From Oncomelania hupensis (lineage: Eukaryota; Mollusca; Gastropoda; Littorinimorpha; Pomatiopsidae), in NCBI GenBank assembly GCA_036898135.1, contig CM072522.1, positions 61,378,172-61,442,171 on the forward strand: 64,000 nucleotides of DNA, in the 5' to 3' direction. Each line of letters begins with the position of its first letter. Position 1 is the first letter of the stretch. The notes beneath the pieces are model-generated. The model searched no databases and was not told the DNA's origin. It saw nothing but the letters and a program-made list of their open reading frames with translations. This document shows, piece by piece, positions 53,626-63,817 of this stretch. The translations under genes were made by a program, and so were the position numbers.

Positions 53626-53699
53626 CGGAAGGCGGACGGCGAACAGAGATGCGAATGGACGGACACATGTTTTTAATAGGGATGGAGGGTTTTACCGAT

Positions 53700-53985
53700 A
53701 CATAACTGAAGACTACAGGGGAAAAAAGGCACATGTCACACATTTCCACTTTTGAGATAAATGAAATTTTGTCTTTGAAAGTCGCTATGTTTGTTCTTAC
53801 TGTATTTCTTGAGACACTAAGTGTTTTGTCTTAAAGATATATCACTTCTTTTGTATTCATGAGAATTTCTCTGTCCAGATTGTATAATTTAATTAAATAT
53901 GGAGGATTTAAACCACCAGGGTGGTCATGGACATGTGCCTTTTTTCCCTTTTACAGACCACTCACTTGAGACTTTCTTCTACAAG
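53700..53985. repeat. short foldback related to the 54.1-kb element
   Basis: GAAGACTACAGGGGAAAAAA + GGCACATGTCACA near 53709 is repeated inverted near 53930-53975 (GGACATGTGCCTTTTTTCCC). The same words form the ends of 54100-54442. Confidence 0.6.
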
Positions 53986-54099
53986 CTGAATTGCAATGTA
54001 CTCAGTCAATGTAAAATGGATTATAATGCCTATTTTGCTGTGGTAAATGAGTAGGTATGATGGAACTGAAGTTGATTTTGTTATTTTTGATGCCTGTAC

Positions 54100-54442
54100 G
54101 AAGACCACAAGGGAAAAAGGGCACATGTCACATTTTCCAATTATTTGAGTTATATCCCCTACTATATAAACATAGAAGCCTAAAGGTTAGCAAAATAGTC
54201 AAATCCAACCCAAAAAAGGCCTATGTACTGCTACAGAAACACCCAAAGAAAAGGCATACAGGGGAAAAAGGGCACAAGTCCAGACTGTAAAATGGGAAAA
54301 AGGCCTATGTCACAAACAACAATTCCTTTTTTGGGTTGGATTTTACTATTTTGCTAACCTTCAGGCTTATGTTTATATAGTAGGGGACATAACTCAAATA
54401 ATTGGAAAATGTGACATGTGCCCTTTTTCCCCTGTGGTCTTC
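54100..54442. mobile_element. foldback element with ~118-bp arms
   Basis: Arms 54100-54219 and 54325-54442 are inverted and about 90% alike: GAAGACCACA.GGGAAAAAGG, CACATGTCACATTTTCCAAT, TTAGCAAAATAGT.AAATCC. The ~105-bp loop contains another GGGGAAAAAGGGCACA word. No coding capacity. Confidence 0.75.
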
Positions 54443-54580
54443 AACTACATTCAGGTTCGGAAACGCGACGGTACGGTATACCGGTGCGGGTGTCCAAGGT
54501 CCGGTTTACTGGAAAATCTCGACAACACATAACGCGACAGTGGGCGACATCTTGTCCGCCCAGAGAGCGAGCCTAAAGCC

Positions 54581-54648
54581 CAAACACGTGGATAGGCAGC
54601 TGTTCTTGAAGAAGAACTTACAATAACAGCAGCCTATCCACGTGTTTG
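54581..54648. repeat. strong hairpin around CACGTGGATAGGC
   Basis: CAAACACGTGGATAGGC (54581-54597) and its exact inverse (54632-54648). The stem extends inward by about seven more pairs with one mismatch. 54649-55199 shows no gene, only ACCGGTA/TACCGGT words near 54470-54490 and 54910-54975. Confidence 0.85.
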
Positions 54649-55199
54649 AACATGGTACCAGTCGCTAATCCTTCTTAAAGACCTTTCGCGTTGAATGTTT
54701 TTGTTTTAGTTTGATTTTGCGGTTTAACGTTTGCTGATGTTCTAGACAGTGATTTATCATAATTTGTTTCGAAGGCATTCACGCAATAATAAAGCTTTAG
54801 TTTCTATGGAAATGTGGTTCTTTGAAACTGTTTTGAAGTGTATGACAATCTTTTCTTTGCGTCGGTCACTACTGTCAGTGCCATATCCCATTTGATTGTA
54901 ACACTTAAAATCGCGGTAAACCGGTACGAAATACCGATACGACCTAAAAATAGCGCAGTATTACCGGTACGACTTTGACCCACGGTACCCGGCTCCAGTT
55001 TTTAAATGCCATTTCTGGACTATTTAGTTCTCATCTCGAGCAGATTTGAAAAAAAAAAATCAAGACATTTTTCTTTTGTTTTTGTTTTTAGAACATAGAC
55101 AGTAATAGACTACTAGAATTGATCCGTAAGTGTATACACGGCTGTAAATATTTGTACTGTTTTTCCTCCTGGGCCTAACCGGGCATATAAATAGCTGTG

Positions 55200-55375
55200 A
55201 ATAGGTTTTTGCTCTTCTATTTCTGTCTTTTTTGTCATTTGTGTACATAGTTGTAAATAGTCTATTTCTGTCTCTTTTTTTTTTTTGTCATTTGTGTACA
55301 TAGTTGTAAATAGTCTATTTCTGTCTTTTTTTTGTAATTTGTGTACATAGTTGTAAATAGTTTGTACCTTTACTG
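55200..55375. repeat. ~60-bp minisatellite, three copies
   Basis: TTGTGTACATAGTTGTAAAT + AGTCTATTTCTGTCT repeats with variable T runs. Confidence 0.9.
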
Positions 55376-55502
55376 TTCCGTCTTTTGGTGTATTGTAGCA
55401 AAAGCGATGTTTTATCGAGTGCATAAATTGATATGTCTAGACTATGTAAAGCGTGGTGAGTCTGGTCATAGGCTGGAGTGCCCGCTATATAAAAAATCCG
55501 TT

Positions 55503-55503
<1 letters not shown>

Positions 55504-55569
<66 letters not shown>
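55504..55569. repeat. (AAT)n microsatellite
   Basis: About 22 AAT triplets. The 55570-55690 flank (AAAGCGCGGCGATCTATACC) resembles the sequence after the AAT array at 18508. Confidence 0.95.
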
Positions 55570-55570
<1 letters not shown>

Positions 55571-55795
55571 AGGATGCTATACGCGCCTTTCCCCAAATCA
55601 TTCAGGCTCAAAGCGCGGCGATCTATACCAACATACACGCTCACCTGTCTCACCCACCCTCACACACACCAAACACACATCCATCACTCACTCAAACAGG
55701 TGGTGTAAAGGCAGTGAGATCGCTATTAGAAGTCGGAAAGAAAATCGATTTTTTATTTTTGAAATTGTTTTATATTGACTGCGTCCTGTACTATT

Positions 55796-55955
55796 GAAGG
55801 GAGGGAGGAAACCGGAGTGCCCGGAGAAAACCCTCGGTGACCTCAATAGTCTCGTACCTAAATCACATACGTTCGCCCCTTGCGGGAAACGAACCCGCGA
55901 CCTTCGGCATAGGAAACCGGCGACTTATCCACTGCGCCACGAGGCCACCCCATTA
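55796..55955 (-). mobile_element. SINE family 4, antisense
   Basis: On the minus strand TGGCCTCGTGGCGCAGTGGA (box A) and GGGTTCGTTTCCC (box B). The body ends in the inverse of GGAGGAAACCGGAGTGCCCG. It lies about 45 bp 3' (gene orientation) of the exon ending at 55999. Confidence 0.85.
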
Positions 55956-55998
55956 GACTCACATTACCTGTTAATGAATACCAAAAAATGGCCTTGAC

Positions 55999-56173
55999 CT
56001 GTATATGCGGCTTGAACGGCGAGTTGAGGTAACATTCCAGAATGGCGCAGGCCCTTCTCTTCAAGAACACTTGGTCACACCCCAGGAGGTCTCGGCTGGG
56101 TCTTAACGCAAGGTCCGAGGTCTTGGACACAGCAGAATAGATCCCCTCATCGCTAAAAAACTGCTCGCGGAAC
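55999..56173 (-). CDS. RGS22-like gene, central RGS-domain exon
   Basis: Acceptor CATTGTGCAG, donor CAG|GTCAAG. The first base completes the Arg codon begun in the previous exon; phase 0 out. It reads FREQFFSDEGIYSAVSKTSD, then a basic loop, CDQVFLKRRACAILECYLNS and PFKPHIQ. The KRRACAILECYLNS...P.IQ pattern matches the KKITTIINCFINS...PALQ helix of the RGS22 C-terminal RGS domain. A loop of about 20 residues (ALRPSRDLLG) is longer than in that domain. Confidence 0.9.
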
Positions 56174-56194
56174 CTGCACAATGTTCAGCAGTAG

Positions 56195-56249
56195 CAGCAG
56201 CAACGTCAGCAACAGCAGAGGCAGCATCAGCAACATTTTCATCTGCATT

Positions 56250-56290
<41 letters not shown>

Positions 56291-56503
56291 AATCGTCATC
56301 ATCGTCATAATAATCAGCAGCAGCAACAACATCAGTCGCAACAGTTGGGTAATCATCTTCATCATCAGCATGCAGGTAGCATTATCACCAGCACCATCAC
56401 CATCATCGTTGTCCTCATCATCATCACCGTCGTTGTCATCATCACCGTTGTCGTCGTCACCAACACAATCATCATTCTCATCCTCATCATCGCCATCTTT
56501 ATC

Positions 56504-56561
<58 letters not shown>

Positions 56562-56565
56562 CCGT
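56195..56565. repeat. AGC/ATC-rich trinucleotide region
   Basis: A CAGCAG-rich start, ATC array 56246-56290, then ATC-rich sequence with a pure core 56506-56560. It fills the 404-bp intron between the exons at 56578 and 56173. Confidence 0.95.
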
Positions 56566-56577
56566 CCTCCTCTGTAC

Positions 56578-56647
56578 CTGTGAACTTGCACCCAGAACTT
56601 GAGGTCCATGGACAGCTTGTGGACGTTGATGTTGTGCCAGCTACCCA
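56578..56647 (-). CDS. RGS22-like gene, 70-bp RGS-domain exon
   Basis: Donor CACAG|GTACAG. The acceptor TGATATAG is chosen because it enters in phase 1, as required by the exon at 59791, whereas the nearby AG seven bases further in does not fit. It reads [20 protein letters not shown] and [13 protein letters not shown] corresponds to the LLFWQEVQKY signature of RGS helices. The polypyrimidine tract is weak. Confidence 0.85.
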
Positions 56648-56707
56648 CTATATCACGTAGACACGCTGACTCTCCTACCACTGATATTGATGGACAATCA
56701 ATCAATA

Positions 56708-57778
<1,071 letters not shown>

Positions 57779-58077
57779 TTAATAAACCTATTTATCCATA
57801 TATCAACCAATCAATCTCTCTATCTCTCTTTATATCTATTTATCAATAACCCAATTAATCAAATTATATATTTATCAATTACTCAATCAATTAGTCTACC
57901 TAACTATCCATTCCTATGTATCTATCGTTTCTATATAACGCTTTTTCTAAATATAAACCAAAGAAGTCACAGAACGATGCTCTTAAAAAATTACTATTTG
58001 CGGATGCCAAAAAAAAAATCATTTTCCTTTTCTTTTATATTTTAGACTCAAATGCATCCAACATTAATATTGAAGGA
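57779..58077. other. no gene seen; L2-type tail remnant
   Basis: AATCAATC-rich sequence with TATATAACGCTTTTTCTAAA at about 57930. Confidence 0.5.
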
Positions 58078-58185
58078 AGAGAGAAACCCGGAGTACCCGG
58101 AGAAAACCCTCGGTGACTTGAAAAGTCTCGTACATTAGTCACGTAAGTACGTCACTTGTTGGGTTCGAACCCCCAACCTTCGGAA
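58078..58185 (-). mobile_element. SINE family 4, antisense, 5'-truncated
   Basis: The inverse of the V-SINE-like segment (GAAACCCGGAGTACCCGGAG) and box B (GGGTTCGAACCCCCAACC). Head sequence is lost at about 58185, where a minisatellite begins. Confidence 0.8.
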
Positions 58186-58385
58186 ACCTGAACCCTATCA
58201 TCTGTGTCTTCAGGTCTTCTCGCAACCCTCGGCAAAGAAAACCTGAACCTTATCATCTGTGTCTTCGGCATAGGACACCTGAACCTTATCATCTGTGTCT
58301 TCGGCATAGGAAACCTGAACCTTATCATCTGTGTCTTCGGCATAGGAAACTTGTACCTTATCATCTGTGTCTTCAGGTCTTCCCG
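58186..58385. repeat. 36-bp minisatellite seeded by a SINE segment
   Basis: About five copies of ACCTTATCATCTGTGTCTTC + GGCATAGGAAACCTGA. The part CTTCGGCATAGGAAACC is identical to the stretch upstream of box B in SINE family 4 (55903-55921). The array lies exactly where the SINE head should be. Confidence 0.85.
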
Positions 58386-58474
58386 CAACAGTGTGTGTAT
58401 GAGTTGCAGTACAATAAGGTGGTCATAGTAAAAACTATTCACCAGTATCTTAAGTACTAACACCACAAACTATC

Positions 58475-58825
58475 CATTCTTCTTCTTCTTCTTCTTCTTC
58501 TTTCTTCTCCTTTTTATTATTATTATTCCCCTCCTCCTCTTCCTTTTTCTTCTTCTTCTTCTTCTTCTTCTTCTTCTTCTTCTTCTTCTTCTTCTTCTTC
58601 TTCTTCTTCTTTTCCTCCTCCTCCTCCTTCTTCGTCTCCTTCTTCTTCATTTTATTCTTCTGCTTCTCCCCCTTCTTCTTCTTCTTCTTCTTCTCCTTCT
58701 TCTTCTTCTTCTTCTTCTTCTTCTTCTTCTTCTTCTTCTTCTTCTTCTTCTTCTTCTTCTTCTCCGTCTACTCCATTTTTCCTCCTCCTTCTTCTTTTTC
58801 TTCTTTTTCTTCCCCTCCTTTTTCT
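58475..58825. repeat. (TTC)n tract
   Basis: TTC with TCC interruptions; pure stretches 58545-58610 and 58672-58760. Confidence 0.95.
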
Positions 58826-58829
58826 TCTT

Positions 58830-59454
58830 CTAGTAGCAGTGATAGTAGTGGTAGTGGTAGTAGTGGTAGTGGTAGTAGTAGTAGTAGTAGTAGTAGAAGT
58901 AGTAGTAGTAGAATCCTCAATTAATAGTGGTAGTTGTAGCAGCAGTTAGCAGTAGTAGCAGCAGTAGTAGTAGTTGTAGTAGTATCCTGCATTAGTAGTT
59001 CTTGTAGCAGCAGCAGTGGAAGTAGTAGAAGTAGCTGCAGCAGCAGCAACAGCAGTAGTAGTAGCACAAGAAGACGACGTAGTAGTAGGAGCAGCAGAAG
59101 AAGTAGTAAAAGCAGCAGCAGTAGTAGTGGCAGTAGCAGCAGCAGTGGAAGTAGAAGAAGTAGCTGCAGCAGCAGCAGCAGTAGAAGTAGTAGCAGAAAA
59201 AGAATGCGTAGCAGTAGGAGCAGCAGCAGAAGAAGTAGTAGTAGAAGCAGCAGCAGTAGTAGTGGCAGTAGCAGCAGCAGAAGCAGAAAAGCAAAAGTAG
59301 TAGTAGTAGTAACAGCAGTAGCAGCAGAAGAAGAAGTAATAGTAGTAGTAATAGTAGTAGTAGCAGCAGCAGCAGTAGAAGAACAGAAGAAAGAAAGTTG
59401 TAATAGTAGCAGTGGTAGTAGTAGTAGTAGTAGCAATAGCAGCAGCAGCAGCAG
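58830..59454. repeat. (GTA/GCA)n compound repeat
   Basis: GTA, GCA and GAA triplets mixed without a fixed order. There is a partial direct duplication (58975-59110 versus 59115-59235: GTGGAAGTAG.AGAAGTAGCT). Long homopolymeric frames here are artefacts. Confidence 0.9.
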
Positions 59455-59695
59455 AAGAAGAAGAAGAAGAAGAAGAAGAAGAAGAAGAAGAAGAAGAAGA
59501 AGAAGAAGAAGAAGAAGAAGAAGAAGACGACTAAATAGAAGAAGATGAAAAAGAAGAAGAAGGAGAAGAAGAAGGAGAAGAAGAAGGAGAAGAAGAAGAA
59601 AAGAAGAAGAAGAAAAAGAAGAAGAAGAAGACGACTAAATAGAAGAAGAAGAAGTAGAAAAACAAGAAAAAAAGTAGAAAAACAAGAAGAAGCAT
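59455..59695. repeat. (AAG)n tract
   Basis: AAG repeats; a GACGACTAAATAGAAGAAGA segment occurs twice (59527, 59630). Confidence 0.95.
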
Positions 59696-59790
59696 TCAGC
59701 ACTAGTAGTGGCACCTGGCAGTCTAGTGTTCCAAAGAAAGGTGGTCAGCCCTGTTAGGTTCTGAACTCGTAATCATCAAGCTGTACTCAC

Positions 59791-59926
59791 TTTCTCTTTC
59801 AATCTGGACGTTAGCGCTGTCGGACTCGTGACGGAGGAAGCTGTCGAAGTGTTGAAATGACACGGGGTTGAGCACGCACTTCAGGAACCCGTAAATGCAT
59901 CTCACGAACACCCGCCATCTTCTCAA
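59791..59926 (-). CDS. RGS22-like gene, start of RGS domain
   Basis: Acceptor TTTTGACGGTAG, donor GAAA|GTGAGT (strong). Phase 0 in, phase 1 out. It reads LRRWRVFVRCIYGFLKCVLN, then PVSFQHFDSFLRHESDSANV. LKCVLNPVSFQHFDSFL matches the RKALLNPVTSRQFQRFV opening of the RGS22 C-terminal RGS domain. Confidence 0.9.
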
Positions 59927-60107
59927 CTACCGTCAAAACCACGGGCCATTGGGTTTGTAACATGATATACATAATGCACACAGCAACCACCTCCACCTCC
60001 ACCACCACCAGCATCAACACAACCACCACTACTACCACCACCAATAACAAACAAAAACATTCAGCATACACGTATCACTACATCACGATGCCTAAGAAAC
60101 GAAGAAA
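59927..60107. other. ACC-rich intronic sequence
   Basis: A CACCACCACC-type run at 59985-60045. No gene. Confidence 0.6.
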
Positions 60108-60497
60108 ATAAAGCATGGAGATGAGGTGCTGCAGAAGACATCTGGGCATTTTCTATACCCAGCACATCACCAACGACGAAGTCCAACAGACCAAAATCAA
60201 AGCCATCGGGCAACATGATGACATGCTCACAGTGGAGAAGAAACAGAAACTCCGATGGTATGGCCACGTCACCAGAGCATCAGCCTTTTGCAAAGACCAT
60301 CCTGCAAGGCACGGTGCAACGAGGCAGAAGAAGAGAAGACAGAAAAAAAGGTGGGAGGACAACAATCGAGAATGGACTGGCTTGAAACTGAGCGAAGCCA
60401 TGAAGGCTGCTCTGGACAGAGAAAGATGGAGTACGCTGGGTAAATGATCGTCTGTGGTGCCCCAATGACCTTCGATTTACGGGATAGGATAGGATAG
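60108..60497 (+). mobile_element. LINE C-terminal fragment with (GGATA)n tail
   Basis: MEMRCCRRHLGIFYTQHITN ... LRWYGHVTRASAFCKDH, then the GATCGTCTGTGGTGCCCCA 3' UTR and GGGATAGGATAGGAT. Same family as 30291-31552. Confidence 0.85.
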
Positions 60498-60510
60498 TTA
60501 GTTAGTTATT

Positions 60511-61080
60511 CATTGCTTAAAAGGGTCCAGCGTGCAAAGAGCCGAATCAGGACCACAAAATCAAGACCACAACTTCCCTGAAAGAGGACTCACCCCTGAT
60601 CCGCATAAAAGATCTGCCGAAACAACCCTAGTGGTAACACTGAAGGCACTCCACCAGCCGGTCACTTTACAATAAAGACATCCCACGCTGACTCTATACT
60701 CTAATTTATCGAACCCCCGTTTACAAAAACAAAATAGAATACAAACATCATTATACAATATCAACAAAACACATACTAACGAAAATGTCTACATTGCCAA
60801 ATGATAACATCATAGGAAGCCCCAGTGACCATTAGCCAGAAAGCGTCCAATATTCCCAAGCTGATCCAACAGGCCTCACACACAAATGAAGAGTTTTGTC
60901 CCGGAAGAGTTTTCAAGAAAAAAGGTAGGTGACTGGTCCAGCGAAGAAGATAGTATAGTAGATTGATAGAACAGAGCAGAAATGAGAAAGAACAAAGGAG
61001 AAAGACAGCGGCAGTGGGAAGTTAAAGCACTTAATTTCCAGAAAGTGGGGATACTATTTATACTGAAACCCCCGGCACCC
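60511..61080 (-). mobile_element. retroposon family R1, antisense, full copy
   Basis: Inverse of 34432-35010 over its whole length, ending GTGGGGATACTATTTATACT at 61047-61066. The tail on the minus strand is AATAACTAACTAACT. Confidence 0.85.
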
Positions 61081-61084
61081 CCAC

Positions 61085-61345
61085 GGGAGGAGGACAGGAT
61101 AGGATAGGATAGGATAGGATAGGATAGGATAGGATAGGATAGGATAGGATAGGAAGTATAAGCAAAAACTGACCAGAGACAGAGACATATGATCGTTTAA
61201 CCAGCGTACTCCATCTTTTCCTGTCCTTATCAAACAATCAGGGTTGCTGAGGACAGGAAAAGATGGAGTACGCTGGTACGATCATCTGTGGTGCCCTTAC
61301 TACCTCCGAGTTACGGGATAGGACAGGATAGGATAGGACCAGAGA
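61085..61345. mobile_element. two LINE 3' ends head-to-head, (AGGAT)n tails
   Basis: A (AGGAT)n run (61093-61153), then the LINE 3' UTR inverted, then the same UTR in sense ending GGGATAGGACAGGATAGGAT at about 61313-61337. The meeting point is a perfect 27-bp palindrome (61200-61226 and 61251-61277). Confidence 0.8.
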
Positions 61346-61433
61346 CACAGACTAGTGGAGAGGCTAGCCAACGTTAGGCGTGTCAACTACCCGGTTACCA
61401 TTTAGAACATAAGCCGTCAGTGAAGTCGCTTAC

Positions 61434-61552
61434 CGCGGCTCTCCGTTGGGCCGTCATCTTTGCCCAGACGACCACCGTGTGCTTTCTCTTTACGGTCCTG
61501 CCTCGTCGCTGAGGACCTGTCCTCCACTGAAGTTCCCTCTTGAAGCTCTCCT
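61434..61552 (-). CDS. RGS22-like gene, first exon visible (basic region before RGS domain)
   Basis: Acceptor GGTGTTGCAG, donor CGCG|GTAAGC. The frame that exits in phase 0 is open throughout: ESFKRELQWRTGPQRRGRTV, then KRKHTVVVWAKMTAQRRAA, flowing into LRRWRVF of the next exon. It enters in phase 1, so an upstream exon is required. I find none to its right in this window, which implies a large intron. The Lys/Arg-rich segment precedes the RGS domain as in RGS22. Confidence 0.8.
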
Positions 61553-61579
61553 CTGCAACACCAACACCACTCTCCTTCA

Positions 61580-61760
61580 GGGTAATTGTAGATTATAGTC
61601 ACGCGACTCTGTAGCGTATAGGCGACTACTGGTCACACTATTCTGACACCAGCGAACCAGTTGATGGTGAGGGGAAAATAATAGGGTCACACGTTGGCCA
61701 ATCCGGGATTCGAACCAGGTACTAGTAAGCCGCTCTACCAACTGAGCTATCCGGCCCCAC
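61580..61760 (-). mobile_element. tRNA-derived SINE, family 6, next to a splice acceptor
   Basis: On the minus strand GGATAGCTCAGTTGGTAGAG (box A), GGTTCGAATCCCGGATTGGC (box B), CTGGTGTCAGAATAGTG and the end GTGACTATAATCTACAA. It ends about 28 bases before the exon start at 61552, in the same orientation as the gene. Confidence 0.85.
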
Positions 61761-61931
61761 ATATACCCCTCTCTCCTTCAGTAGCTGAATGCTACCTCTT
61801 ATAGCCCCCCTCCTTACGTCATTTCGTCCCCTCAACCTACAAATGAATGCGTTGGGCAACGCGTTTAGGGCGCAATAGGGGTTTAGGAGCTCGCTACATA
61901 ATTGGTAACTTTATTGGATTTGGAACATCAG

Positions 61932-62135
61932 TGGGGCCGGGTAGCTCAGTTGGTAAGAGCGTCTTGCTAGTAACCGAAAGTTCGCTGGTTCGAATCCCGG
62001 ATTGGTCAACGTGTGATCATATTATTTTCCCCTTTACCAACAACTGGCCCGCTGGTGTCAGTATAAATCGGTCCAGTAGTCACCTATATGCGAAAGTGTC
62101 GTGTGACTATAATCTACAAACAACAACAACAACAA
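61932..62135 (+). mobile_element. tRNA-derived SINE, family 6, sense, (AAC)n tail
   Basis: GGGTAGCTCAGTTGGTAAGA and GGTTCGAATCCCGGATTGGT with the same body as 61580-61760, ending CTATAATCTACAAACAACAA. The two copies form an inverted pair 170 bp apart. The acceptor stem does not pair, so it is a SINE, not a tRNA gene. Confidence 0.85.
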
Positions 62136-62164
62136 TTTGGAACATTACGTTTGTCTTATGTTCC

Positions 62165-62166
62165 TC

Positions 62167-62202
<36 letters not shown>

Positions 62203-62330
62203 TTCTCTATTTCTGTGTCTTTCTCTCTTTTTCTTTCTCTCTGTGTCTCTCTCTCACACTCTCTTTCCCTCTCTCTCTCTCATACTCTCTCTCTTTCTTG
62301 AGAGGGCGAGTGACAAAATGAAACTTGAGA
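62165..62330. repeat. CT-rich tract
   Basis: CTCTCT/TTTCTC-rich, no gene. Confidence 0.9.
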
Positions 62331-62389
62331 GAAGATGATGATGGCTGAAGAAAAGAAAAAGATAATAGCTGATAATAAAAAGGTGGAGA

Positions 62390-63492
62390 AATAGAAAGAA
62401 AGAGAAAGAGAGAGAAGGAGAGAGAGAAAGAGAGAGAGGGAGAGAGAGGGAGAGGGAGATACATAGAGGGGGAGAGAGAGGGAGAGGGAGATAGAGGGAG
62501 ATAGATAGAGGGGGAGGGAGAGGGAGATAGAGGGAGATAGATAGAGGGGGAGGGAGAGGGAGATAGAGGGAGATAGATAGAGGGGGAGGGAGAGGGAGAT
62601 AGAGGGAGGGAGGGAGAGAGAGAAAGATAGATAGAGGGGGAGAGAGAGGGAGAGTGAGATAGAGGGAGATAGATAGAGGGAGAGGGAGATAGAGGGAGAG
62701 AGGGAGATAGATAGAGGGAGATAGAGGGAGAGGGAGAGGGAGATATATAGAGGGAGATAGACAGAGGGAGGGAGAGGGAGATAGATAGAGGGAGAGAAAG
62801 AGGGAGAGAGAGAGGGGGAGAGAGAGAGGGTTAGGGTTAGAGTTAGGGAAAGGGTTAGGGTTAAGAGAGAGAGGGAGGGGGAAAGAGAGGGGGAGAGGGA
62901 GATAGATAGAGGGAGAGAGAGGGAGATAGATAGAGGGAGAGATAGGGAGAGGGATATAGAGGGAGAGAGAGGGAGAAAGATAGAGGGAGAGAGGGAGAGG
63001 GAGATAGATAGAGGGAGAGAGAGAGGGTTAGAGGGAGAGAGGGAGAGAGAGGGAGATAGGGAGAGGGAGATAGAGGGGAGATAGAGAGAGAGGGAAAGAG
63101 AGAGGGAGATAGAGAGAGGGAGAGAGAGAGGGTTAGGGTTAGGGAAAGGGTTAGGGTTAAGAGAGAGAGGGAGGGAGAGGGAGATAGAGGGGGAGATAGA
63201 GAGAGAGGGAGATAGATAGAGGGAGATAGAGAGAGGGAGATAGATAGAGGGAGAGAGAGAGGGAGAGAGAGAGAGAGGGTTAGGGTTAGGGAAAGGGTTA
63301 GGGTTAGGGTTAAGAGAGAGAGGGAGGGAGAGAGAGAGGGAGATAGATAGAGGGAGAGAGAGATGGAGATAGATGGAGAGAGAGGGAGATAGATAGAGGG
63401 AGAGAGAGTGAGATAGAGGGAGAGAGAGAGGGAGAGGGAAATAGATAGAGGAGAGAGAGGGAGAGGGATATAGAGGGAGAGAGAGAGGGAGT

Positions 63493-63526
<34 letters not shown>
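62390..63526. repeat. GA-rich satellite with interspersed TTAGGG motifs
   Basis: Irregular GAGAGAGGGAGATAGATAGA units over about 1.1 kb. GGGTTAGGGTTAGAGTTAGG and similar occur at 62828-62863, 63130-63158 and 63278-63312, each followed by AAGAGAGAGAGGGAGG, so they belong to a higher-order unit. Long SLSLSL frames are artefacts. Confidence 0.93.
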
Positions 63527-63529
<3 letters not shown>

Positions 63530-63667
63530 ACTATAAATTACCGATATTGCACTGGACAAGGTAAAGGAGTACATGACATTGACATTTAAGAGACAGAATG
63601 TAAATGGACTGAAATACGGTATGAATGAAGTAAGATTGCCATGCACCTTTACTTCATATGCCTAAAA
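63527..63667. other. no gene seen
   Basis: Short unique sequence between satellites. A possible acceptor here was considered and rejected. Confidence 0.5.
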
Positions 63668-63670
63668 AAC

Positions 63671-63745
<75 letters not shown>

Positions 63746-63751
63746 AATAAA

Positions 63752-63816
<65 letters not shown>
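63668..63816. repeat. (AAT)n microsatellite
   Basis: About 49 AAT triplets, with two small interruptions (63743-63755). Confidence 0.95.

Positions 63817-63817
<1 letters not shown>

Larger units (their letters stand above)
52075..53690. repeat. TGACCTTG-rich dispersed repeat, second copy
   Basis: Contains TGACCTTGACCTTGGGATGA (about 52979 on), GTTTGGACTTTATGTCTC, ATACACCATCTTACCAAATT and a terminal GGACGGCGAACAGAGATGCG. It corresponds to 29750-30290 plus 31553-31870. It is itself split by the hAT-like MITE at 52358-52887, and a (GA)n tract lies at 53559-53620. Confidence 0.8.

Noticed and set aside
61932..62010. Possible tRNA genes (also 47878, 49282, 61760)
   Set aside because: Boxes A and B are good but acceptor and T stems do not pair properly, and each continues into a shared SINE body.
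63540..63615. Possible upstream RGS exon after ATACCGTATTTCAG with phase-1 donor TCG|GTAATT
   Set aside because: The phase would fit, but the peptide is hydrophobic and unlike the family, and the donor is weak.
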